Source of the DNA: Cytophagales bacterium
GTDB taxonomy: Bacteria > Bacteroidota > Bacteroidia > Cytophagales > 172606-1
NCBI GenBank assembly: GCA_030446715.1
Contig: JAUJMU010000007.1
Location: 247,689-311,688, forward strand
Length of the DNA stretch: 64,000 nucleotides
Direction: 5' to 3'
Shown: positions 41,540 through 49,137 of the stretch, piece by piece
Position numbering within the stretch: position 1 is the first letter of the stretch
How the letters are laid out: each line of letters begins with the position of its first letter
Made by a program: the position numbers and the translations under genes
Notes under the pieces: generated by a model
The model's database searches: none
What the model was told of the DNA's origin: nothing
What the model saw: the letters and a program-made list of their open reading frames with translations, nothing else

Positions 41540-42859
41540 ATGTCCGAAAATCCCACAAGAACCGCCAAAGCCCTGAAAGGGTTACAAATAGCCGTCCTCA
41601 ACCCCATGCAGCTGGCTTCGCTGGAAGCCCACGGTTCGGACCGGGATGTGGTACTGCTGGCTCCCACCGGCTCGGGCAAGACGCTGGCCTTCCTGCTGCC
41701 CATGCTGGAAGAACTGGACCCGGAAACGCCCGGCATTCAGGCTCTGATTCTGGCGCCGTCCCGCGAACTGGCCCTGCAGACCGAAGACGTGTTCCGGCGC
41801 ATGGGCACGGGCTTTAAGGTCAACTGCTTCTACGGCGGACACCCCTTTCCCACGGAAGTCAACAACCTGTCGGAGCCGCCGGCCGTGCTGATCGGTACGC
41901 CGGGCCGCATTGCCGACCACCTGCGCCGGGAAACGTTCCGGCCGGATCCGGTCCGGTGGCTCGTGCTGGACGAATTTGATAAATCCCTGCAACTGGGTTT
42001 TGAGGAACAGATGAGGTTTATCATCAGTCAGTTGAGCGGCTTACGGAAGCGCACCCTCCTGTCAGCTACTGCCATGAAAGGCATTCCCGGATTTGTGGGC
42101 CTCCAAAAGCCCGTCGAACTGAACTACCTGACCGGCGCGCCTCCCGAAGGGCTGGCCCTTAAAAAGGTTGCTACCACGTCCGCCGACAAGCTGGAAACGC
42201 TTTTCCGCCTGCTCTGCCGGATCGGCAACGAGGCCACGCTGATCTTCTGCAATCACCGCGACGCGGCCGGCCGCATCCATTCCACCCTGTCGGAATGGGG
42301 ACTGGTTACCGGCCTCTACCACGGCGGCCTGGAGCAGGACGAACGGGAACGGGCCCTGATCAAGTTCCGCAACGGCAGTACCCGGCTGCTGATCACCACC
42401 GATCTCGCCTCCCGCGGACTGGACATTCCCGAAATCCGCAACGTGATCCATTACCAGCTGCCCGACACCCCGGAGGCGTTTGTGCACCGCAACGGCCGCA
42501 CCGCGCGGATGCACGCCGAAGGAAAGGCATACCTGTTGATCGCAGAGGAAGACACCGTGCCGCCGTACCTGACCGGCCCCGCGGAAGCGGAAGAAGCACC
42601 CGAAGCCCCGTTGCCCCCGCCCCCACCGTGGGTGACCATTCATTTTTCGGCCGGTAAAAAAGAGAAGATCGGCAAAACCGACGTGGTGGGTCTGCTGACC
42701 CAGAAGGGCAAATTGCCCAAAGAAGGAGTCGGCCGCATCGAGATCGGCGACCACGCCAGCTTCGTGGCCGTGGACCGCACCAAAGCCCGGAAGGTACTGG
42801 AACTGGTGAAGGAAGAAAAGATAAAGGGGATAAAAGTAAAAATACGCATGGCGCGGTAA
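41540..42859 (+). CDS. DEAD-box RNA helicase with DEFD motif II
   Basis: 439 residues. Motif I APTGSGKT (41-48), Ia APSRELALQ (72-80), Ib GTPGR (119-123), motif II DEFD (144-147) in place of DEAD, III SAT, then the second RecA domain with LITTDLASRGLDIPE and HRNGRTAR (VI). A proline-rich linker (APLPPPPPWV) leads to a C-terminal domain (GKTDVVGLLTQKGKLPKEGV) that resembles the DbpA RNA-binding domain, which directs that helicase to 23S rRNA. So a role in ribosome assembly is likely. Stand-alone gene. The upstream gap holds repeats rather than an obvious operon partner. Confidence 0.88.
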   Translation: MSENPTRTAKALKGLQIAVLNPMQLASLEAHGSDRDVVLLAPTGSGKTLAFLLPMLEELDPETPGIQALILAPSRELALQTEDVFRRMGTGFKVNCFYGGHPFPTEVNNLSEPPAVLIGTPGRIADHLRRETFRPDPVRWLVLDEFDKSLQLGFEEQMRFIISQLSGLRKRTLLSATAMKGIPGFVGLQKPVELNYLTGAPPEGLALKKVATTSADKLETLFRLLCRIGNEATLIFCNHRDAAGRIHSTLSEWGLVTGLYHGGLEQDERERALIKFRNGSTRLLITTDLASRGLDIPEIRNVIHYQLPDTPEAFVHRNGRTARMHAEGKAYLLIAEEDTVPPYLTGPAEAEEAPEAPLPPPPPWVTIHFSAGKKEKIGKTDVVGLLTQKGKLPKEGVGRIEIGDHASFVAVDRTKARKVLELVKEEKIKGIKVKIRMAR

Positions 42860-42970
42860 AGTGGGGCTGACCGGATAGTCAGATGAAACGGGGGCATGCG
42901 TGACGCTGAGGGAAATGCGGGTGCATGCGGGAGCCCGAACCAGCGGGCATACTGGTGCCTGGTACGTAAG

Positions 42971-43012
42971 GCCGGCACTGATTCAAGCGTGGACGCTTGA
43001 ATCAGTGCCGGC
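42971..43012. repeat. Dispersed palindrome, copy 2, with extended arms
   Basis: Perfect 20-base arms (GCCGGCACTGATTCAAGCGT and its complement) around GG. The central 26 bases are identical to those at 31741-31766. It lies between the convergent ends of the helicase and the FAD oxidoreductase genes and may terminate both. Confidence 0.85.
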
Positions 43013-43097
43013 GTACTCATCACTCCTATTCCCTTACCACTTACTCCCCTACCACTAACTCCTAACTCCTAACCCTTAACTCCTAACCCCCAATCCC

Positions 43098-45377
43098 TTA
43101 CCCGTAACACCGCACTTCAAACAAAGCCGCCGGGGTGCCGCCGTGGGTGCCTTTGGGGTGAATGGTCAGGCGGCTGGTTTCCACGGGTGTATCGAAAATG
43201 ACCGTGTTGCGCGTCTGGTGGTTACCGGTGCGGTGGTGAATCTTCTCGTTGCGGTCGTCGCAGAGGAGGTATTCCTTCACGCAGAAGGGCATGACCGATT
43301 CCGGGTGCGTCATCAGCACGGTCTCCATCGGGTGGTCCCAGTCGGTGTCAAAAGTCAGTTCTACGCGACCTATCCGTTTCTTTTCGGGCCACGACAGCGT
43401 TATGGCCGGGTCAGTATCACCGGGACTGGCTACCCACGCATTGGGCCGGGAAACCGGACGGTTGGTGCCGTTCCGCAGGTTTTCGGGACCAAACAGGCGG
43501 ATGCCGGGACTGATCTGCATGGCCAGGTTGAGCCCTTCCGGACGACGTTTCGGCGTCCAGAATTCGAAGGCGTCCACGCCGATGTCGTCGGGTGGCTCCT
43601 GCTTGCCGTAGTTGGACACGGCCGGGTTGGAGTGATTGAAAACCGATAAGATTCCCGTCACCCGCAGGAGGCTGTACTGTACCCGCACGTGGTCATTCTG
43701 CATCAGACACACGAAAACGTAAACGGGCTCCGTAATCTCCGTTTGAAAAGAAACCGTTACCGGTTGCAGACCGGCGTGCAGGGGAATCCGCTGCGTTTCG
43801 AGGGTCAGGTCCGGCGTGTGGTTCTGAGGCTTGCTGCTGCGGCGCAGTTCGACCACCAGTTCCGTATTTTGCTTTGCCTCCACCCGAAGGGTCAGCCCCG
43901 GCATCTCTCCCGGCGCTACCGGCAGCATTTGCGCCGAGGGGTGCTGCAGGGGCAGAAAAGGTCCGTCGGCGGGCAATTCCTTCAGAATCAGTTCACTTGA
44001 AGCGGTAAGAGAACCTTGCCGTGCCAAATCTGCTTCATCCGCCAGCGGAATGCCGGGAATGTGCTGGCCGGTCTTCAGCAGTTCCCGCTGAAGCAAGCTG
44101 ATGTAGTTTTCCTGACTTAGCGTTTTTGGGGCTATTTTTTTATTCGTACACACCGCTGCCGCCATCCCCGCTGCCTGCCCCACGTGGGCACTGGTGCCCA
44201 TTACGCGGCTGGAGCCAAACGCTACGTGCGACACGCTGATGATGCGGCCGGCCAGCAGGAGGTTGTTGAGGTTACGGCTGTACAGGCTTCGGTACGGAAT
44301 CTGGTACAAACCCTTGCTGTGCCACTGATTACAGCCGGGCTTTTCCGAAAACACGCCGTCGGCCGGGTGCAGGTCAATGGACCAGCCGCCGAAAGCCACC
44401 GCGTCGTAGTGTTCGCGCTGCTCCACAATGTCCTGTTGTTTTAAGATATAATCGCCCTCGAACCGGCGGCTTTCCCGCTTGCCGGGGATGTAGCCCACCC
44501 ATTCCAGCGTCATGGTTTCGGCCTCGGGAAAGTTGCCCGAGTTTTTGATGTGGTTCCACACGCCGTACACCACCTTCCAGAGTTCCCACTTGATCTTTTC
44601 GGTGTCGTGCACCGTATCCAGCCGCCCCCCGTACTCGATCCACCAGAGCTGGCAGCCGTGTTCTTTGGCGTTGAACCGGCGGTAACGGGGAATTCTGGTA
44701 ATGTCCTGCAAGGCGTAGGCGGGTGGCACGAACCGTACCGGTTTGCCCGTGTCTTTGGAGTAGAAATACAGCGAATGGCCCAGCAATTCACCGTATTCGG
44801 CCGTGGGGGCGAATTTCTCTCCAAACTCCTCCTTCGACTCCGCGCCCATCCGGAAGGCAGCCCCCGCCTGAAAAGCTACAATGCCGTCGCCGGAAGCATC
44901 GCAGAAGAGCGGCGCGTTCAGGTCGTACATCGTGCCGTTCTGGGAGCAGAAGGCCCGCACGCCGCGGATGGTTTCGGGATCGGATTTTTGGGTTTCAAAA
45001 ACCGCCGTATTGAGCAGCAGCCGGATATTGGGCTCCTCCAGCACTTTTTCCAGCAGAATGGTATCGAAAATAATGGCATTGCCCTCGGGGTTCCGGTACA
45101 TGTTCTCCACCAGGATTTCGTCAATCACGCCGCCTTCGCGGGCCCAGCGGTTGTTGTTGCCCATGTGCGAGGTAGCCCCCAGCACCCACAGGCGCACTTC
45201 GCTGGAGGAGTTGCCGCCCAGCACGGGCCGGTCCTGCACCAGAATTACGTTGGTTCCGGCCCGGGCGGCCGTAATGGCGCAGCAGGTGCCGGCCAGGCCG
45301 CCGCCTGCTACCACCAGGTCAGCAGAAAAATGCTCCGTCCGGAGGGTGCGGCTATCGGTTGCTTGTTCGCGAATCAT
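43098..45377 (-). CDS. FAD-dependent oxidoreductase (PF12831 type), cytoplasmic
   Basis: 759 residues without a signal peptide. The FAD-binding dinucleotide motif is VVAGGGLAGTCCAITAARAG (GGGLAG at 25-30), followed by GGNSSSEVRLWV and SGDGIVAFQAGAAFRMG. LNNLLLAGRIISVSHVAFGS and MGTSAHVGQAAGMAA form the second flavin region. The C-terminal 250 residues are beta-rich and may bind carbohydrate (WVASPGDTDPAITLSWPEKK). Such proteins are frequent in polysaccharide loci and are thought to oxidise sugars, but the reaction is not established. Last gene of the five-gene operon; its start overlaps the GH2 stop by 26 bases. Confidence 0.85.
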   Translation of the reverse strand: MIREQATDSRTLRTEHFSADLVVAGGGLAGTCCAITAARAGTNVILVQDRPVLGGNSSSEVRLWVLGATSHMGNNNRWAREGGVIDEILVENMYRNPEGNAIIFDTILLEKVLEEPNIRLLLNTAVFETQKSDPETIRGVRAFCSQNGTMYDLNAPLFCDASGDGIVAFQAGAAFRMGAESKEEFGEKFAPTAEYGELLGHSLYFYSKDTGKPVRFVPPAYALQDITRIPRYRRFNAKEHGCQLWWIEYGGRLDTVHDTEKIKWELWKVVYGVWNHIKNSGNFPEAETMTLEWVGYIPGKRESRRFEGDYILKQQDIVEQREHYDAVAFGGWSIDLHPADGVFSEKPGCNQWHSKGLYQIPYRSLYSRNLNNLLLAGRIISVSHVAFGSSRVMGTSAHVGQAAGMAAAVCTNKKIAPKTLSQENYISLLQRELLKTGQHIPGIPLADEADLARQGSLTASSELILKELPADGPFLPLQHPSAQMLPVAPGEMPGLTLRVEAKQNTELVVELRRSSKPQNHTPDLTLETQRIPLHAGLQPVTVSFQTEITEPVYVFVCLMQNDHVRVQYSLLRVTGILSVFNHSNPAVSNYGKQEPPDDIGVDAFEFWTPKRRPEGLNLAMQISPGIRLFGPENLRNGTNRPVSRPNAWVASPGDTDPAITLSWPEKKRIGRVELTFDTDWDHPMETVLMTHPESVMPFCVKEYLLCDDRNEKIHHRTGNHQTRNTVIFDTPVETSRLTIHPKGTHGGTPAALFEVRCYG

Positions 45378-47403
45378 TCGTTAGGTCAATGAGTTGGTGA
45401 AGAATGGGAAAACCGGTGGGCTTGAGAATCTGCACGGCCTGCTTCTGCGAGAAGCCACGCACGGGTACTACTATTTCGGCACTCTGGCCGGGCTGTAAGG
45501 AAGGCACTGCCACCGTTTGGCCTTCCGTTTTCAGTTGGTAACCGGTGACTGCATAGACCGGAAAATCATTTCGCGCCGTCACCCGGAGCCGCAACTGAAA
45601 CTGTCCGTTTTCGCCGGGCAGGCTGCTCACTTTTTCCAAAGTGACCGGGGCCATCTGGCGGCGGTGAAAGTCGTACAACGGCCGGGGGTTCCGGTCGGGG
45701 TCCACCAGCCCCCAGGGACGGTAGCCGTTCGGGTTGGTGCCGGGATAGCGGCTCTGGTAATCATTAAAGGTCCACCAGGAGGCGCCTGCCACGTAGGGCA
45801 TATCCCGGATAATTTTCAAAATCTCTTCCAGATGCGTTACCTGCGCGGCTTCCCCGCCGTCGGTGTCGGCGCGGCGGCCGTATTCGCTGATCAGAATGGG
45901 CTTATCGGGGTACAGTTCGTGGATTCTTTGCAGTACGGTGGCGTGGTTGCGGTAGATATTGGCGGAAATAAAATCCACGTACTGGCTGGCCTCGTCTTCC
46001 GGCGCTTTGGGCAGGGTGTTCAGCCGATTGGAGGCAAAGGTGAAAAGCCGCGTATCGTCGAGCTCCCGGCCCCAGGCAATCATGTCTTTCGTCCAGCGTT
46101 GCCCGGCCGGCTGCTCGGAAAGGTATTCGTTGCCGACGCTGTAGGCAATTACGCTGGGGTGGTTCCAGTCGCGTTCGGCCATTTCGCGGAACTGCCCCCG
46201 GAACTTCGTCCGGATGGTGTCGTTGTCCATCTGCCTGGGGGTGAGTTGCCAGTTGCCGGCTTCGGTGATAATCAGCATACCGTTCCGGTCGGCCCAGTCG
46301 AGCACGGTTTCGGCAGGTGTGTAATGGGTCAGGCGACTGAATTCCATGCCAGCCTCTTTCATCAGGCGCAGGTCTTTTTCCACCACCCAGTCGGGCTCCA
46401 GCGAACCGAGTCCGGGGTAATCCACCACGCGGTTGCCACCGGCTACCCGGATGGGCTTGCCGTTCAGCAGCAGTTGCGCATTGCGGACTTCCACCTTCCG
46501 GATGCCGAAGTTCGTCTGCACCGTGTCGCCGGCCAGCACCACGCGGAGGGCGTAGAGGTTCGGCTGGTCGATGCTCCATAATTTCACGTCGGCGGCTTTG
46601 AGAATCGTTTGGGCCTCCAGCACGGCCGTCTGGCCGGGAGCAACGGATGCAGGCTGGCTTTTCCAGTTTAAAGGAATTGTTTTTCCAGCCCCTTCTACCC
46701 GAAAGTTTATTTTAGGCGTGGCGGCTTGACTAGTAGTATTGCGGACGCGGGTTTTGACGCGCAGCGTAGCGGTGCCTTTCGCCAGATCGGGCACGGCTTC
46801 CACCTTCACGTTCTGGGCGTACACTCCAGGCTCCACCGTCAGGTACACCGGCCGGATGATGCCGCCGTAATTGATCCAGCCGGGGAACTGTCCACCGGGG
46901 CCGTCGCCTTCCTTGTATTCATCCCTGGCTCCCGGAATGGTGCCGCGCCGCCACGTATTGTTATCCACGGACACGGCAAGAGTATTTTCGCCGCTCTTCA
47001 GGAAGTCAGTGATGTCGAAACGGAAAGGCGTGTAGCCGCCTTCGTGCGTACCCACTTTCCGGTCGTTGAGCCAGACGCCGCACCCGTAATAGACGGCGTC
47101 GAAGTGGAGCAGCACCCGCTTGCCGGCGGCGGGCTGCCAGGGAAACGTGCGGCGGTACCACGTGTTGCCGGTGTAAAACAAGTACCGCTTGTCCACGGAA
47201 AAGCAGTGGGGTACCTGCACTTTATCCCACAGGCGGATGGGATGGTTGGTCCCGTACCAGCCTTCCGCCTCGCCAGTAGCCACGGGGTCGAGGGTAAAGG
47301 CCCAGTCCCCGTGCAGCGGAATGGCACCGGGCTCCCGGATGGTGTACTGGGCCGCGGCGGGCAGCGAAAGCAGGAGAACCAATAATTGGAGAAGAAAACG
47401 CAT
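45352..47403 (-). CDS. Glycoside hydrolase family 2 (beta-glucuronidase/galactosidase-like), exported
   Basis: 683 residues; signal MRFLLQLLVLLLSLPAAAQ. The sugar-binding jelly-roll (LHGDWAFTLDP; GNTWYRRTFPW), immunoglobulin-like domain and TIM barrel follow. Acid/base Glu in AYSVGNEYLSEQ (about E426), nucleophile Glu in KPILISEYGRRAD (about E507). In place of the usual RxSHYP of this family it has FSRLTHYTPAETVLDWADRN. The C-terminal domain is beta. Likely periplasmic removal of a beta-linked sugar or uronic acid; specificity unknown. Its ATG shares one base with the TGA of the symporter (TGATG), so translation is coupled. Confidence 0.88.
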   Translation of the reverse strand: MRFLLQLLVLLLSLPAAAQYTIREPGAIPLHGDWAFTLDPVATGEAEGWYGTNHPIRLWDKVQVPHCFSVDKRYLFYTGNTWYRRTFPWQPAAGKRVLLHFDAVYYGCGVWLNDRKVGTHEGGYTPFRFDITDFLKSGENTLAVSVDNNTWRRGTIPGARDEYKEGDGPGGQFPGWINYGGIIRPVYLTVEPGVYAQNVKVEAVPDLAKGTATLRVKTRVRNTTSQAATPKINFRVEGAGKTIPLNWKSQPASVAPGQTAVLEAQTILKAADVKLWSIDQPNLYALRVVLAGDTVQTNFGIRKVEVRNAQLLLNGKPIRVAGGNRVVDYPGLGSLEPDWVVEKDLRLMKEAGMEFSRLTHYTPAETVLDWADRNGMLIITEAGNWQLTPRQMDNDTIRTKFRGQFREMAERDWNHPSVIAYSVGNEYLSEQPAGQRWTKDMIAWGRELDDTRLFTFASNRLNTLPKAPEDEASQYVDFISANIYRNHATVLQRIHELYPDKPILISEYGRRADTDGGEAAQVTHLEEILKIIRDMPYVAGASWWTFNDYQSRYPGTNPNGYRPWGLVDPDRNPRPLYDFHRRQMAPVTLEKVSSLPGENGQFQLRLRVTARNDFPVYAVTGYQLKTEGQTVAVPSLQPGQSAEIVVPVRGFSQKQAVQILKPTGFPILHQLIDLTNDSRTSNR

Positions 47404-49115
47404 CAGGAGTTTATTTTAAGGGCTTGATGAGCAGTACGCAATTGTTTGGCGGCGCGCCAGGGAATGTAGGCCAGCAGCAGGATCACCACTGCAATGCCGG
47501 CAACCAGACCCGTGCCCGCCGTTGTGAGCCAACTCAGGATAAACAGCAGCAACGCCGTAAAGACCAGGGCAAAGGCAATCACCCGCAGGCCAAAACGGTT
47601 CTGCTGGTGTACCTGTTCTTTTTCTTCCTCGCTTTCCAGCATCTGATCGGCTTTTTTCTGCTTTCTCGCCGCCAGGTACTGCCCGTATTCCTCACTTTCC
47701 GTCCTGCCCTTCCAGGCGGCCCACACCTCGTAACCCAACAGCAGGAGCAAAGGCAGGGTTACACCCAGCATCATTTCCTGCCCGCGGGTCAGCTTGAAGC
47801 CCGCCAGCAGGGGCAAAATGATTTTCCCGGTTAAATTTACTACCAGGCTAACGCCCGTAATCCAGCCGGTAGCCCGGCCGGTAAGCCGTTTGGAAAAAAG
47901 GGCCCAGATGGGCGGGGCCAGCAGGGGGCCGCCCGTAATGGCGCCGATGCTGAGCACTACTTCCACAATTCCCCCGGCGGCCGGCACCAGCAGGGCAATG
48001 ATAATCATCCCTACCCCGAAGAGCCAGGAGGAAGCCCGGGCTACGTTCATCAGTTTCCGGTCGGAGGCGTTCGGGTTCAGCAAACCTTTGTAAATGTCAT
48101 TGGTGAAAACGGCCGAAACCACATTCAGGGTGGTGTTGGCCGAGGCCGACGTGGAGAAGTACATGCCCGTCAGCATCAGGCCCATCAGGCCGGAAGGCAG
48201 CACCAGCCGGCAGACCATCAGATAGGCGTTTTCGGTATCGAGGCCCTGCAATCCGGGATTGATGACCTGGTAGAGCATCGGCGGCAGCATCCAGATGATG
48301 GGGCTGATCAGGTACAGACCCGCGAACAGAAAGGCAACTTTACGGGCCGAAACCGGACTGTCAACGCTCGTGTAGCGTTGCACGAAGGTCCAGTTGCCGC
48401 CAATGTAGCAGATGTGGTAAAGGGCAAAGGCCAGCACGAACTCCAGGGTGTATTCGCCGTTGAGGGGCTCGAAAAATCCGTCGGGTGCTTTTTGGGTAAA
48501 AGCTTCCAGCCCGCCGGCCGCTTTGGTGGCCAGCGGCAGAATAATCACCACGGCCGCCGTGAGAATCACAAACTGGAGAATGTCGGTGACCATTACGGCC
48601 CACAATCCGCCCACGGCCGTGTAGGCAATCATAAACAGCCCCAGCACCACCGTGCTCGGCACCAGCGGGAAGCCCAGGGAAACGCTTACGAGTTTGGCCA
48701 CCGGGTACAGCACCGAGCCTTTGATGAACAGGGACACGAGCATGAAAATGTAGATGAAACTTTTTTGTACGGTGCTCCCCAGCCGTTCTTTGATGAATTC
48801 GGCGGCCGTCAGCGCTCCCGTAGCTTTCCAGCGCGGCGCAAGGTATAATCCCGTAATCAGGCCACCCAGACACATGGTCCACTGAATGGTAATGGCTACC
48901 CAGCCGTACCGGTAAGCAATGGATCCCCAGGCCACAAAGGTGCCCGCCGAAAAGAAGCTCATAAACAGCGATAGTCCCCCGATGAACCACGGTACGGCTT
49001 CTCCGCCGGCAAAAAAGGATTTGAGGTTCCGGCCCGTGCGGGCAAAGAGCAGACCGATGCCCATCACGAAAGCGGAAAAAACAAAAATAACCAGGGTATC
49101 AATTGTGGTGTTCAT
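47403..49115 (-). CDS. Sodium:solute symporter (SSS family)
   Basis: About 570 residues and 13-14 helices in the SSS/SGLT pattern. ATG at 49115 is preferred over an in-frame TTG 12 codons earlier. Signatures: RTGRNLKSFFAGGEAVPWFI, GGLSLFMSFFSAGTFVAWGS, and MYFSTSASANTTLNVVSAVF (Na+-site region, helix 8). It imports a small solute, probably the mono- or disaccharide made by the neighbouring hydrolases, with sodium. It starts 22 bases after the alpha/alpha-barrel gene and abuts GH2. A cytoplasmic polar loop (EEYGQYLAARKQKKADQMLE) lies before the last two helices. Confidence 0.9.
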   Translation of the reverse strand: MNTTIDTLVIFVFSAFVMGIGLLFARTGRNLKSFFAGGEAVPWFIGGLSLFMSFFSAGTFVAWGSIAYRYGWVAITIQWTMCLGGLITGLYLAPRWKATGALTAAEFIKERLGSTVQKSFIYIFMLVSLFIKGSVLYPVAKLVSVSLGFPLVPSTVVLGLFMIAYTAVGGLWAVMVTDILQFVILTAAVVIILPLATKAAGGLEAFTQKAPDGFFEPLNGEYTLEFVLAFALYHICYIGGNWTFVQRYTSVDSPVSARKVAFLFAGLYLISPIIWMLPPMLYQVINPGLQGLDTENAYLMVCRLVLPSGLMGLMLTGMYFSTSASANTTLNVVSAVFTNDIYKGLLNPNASDRKLMNVARASSWLFGVGMIIIALLVPAAGGIVEVVLSIGAITGGPLLAPPIWALFSKRLTGRATGWITGVSLVVNLTGKIILPLLAGFKLTRGQEMMLGVTLPLLLLLGYEVWAAWKGRTESEEYGQYLAARKQKKADQMLESEEEKEQVHQQNRFGLRVIAFALVFTALLLFILSWLTTAGTGLVAGIAVVILLLAYIPWRAAKQLRTAHQALKINS

Positions 49116-49137
49116 GTTATGAAACAGCAATTTTGAA

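Noticed and set aside
45517..46581. 354-codon plus-strand frame opposite GH2
   Set aside because: Antisense shadow; the minus-strand gene has catalytic motifs and a signal peptide. The same applies to the long frames at 50062-51216, 51289-52356, 55861-56760 and 57342-58130.
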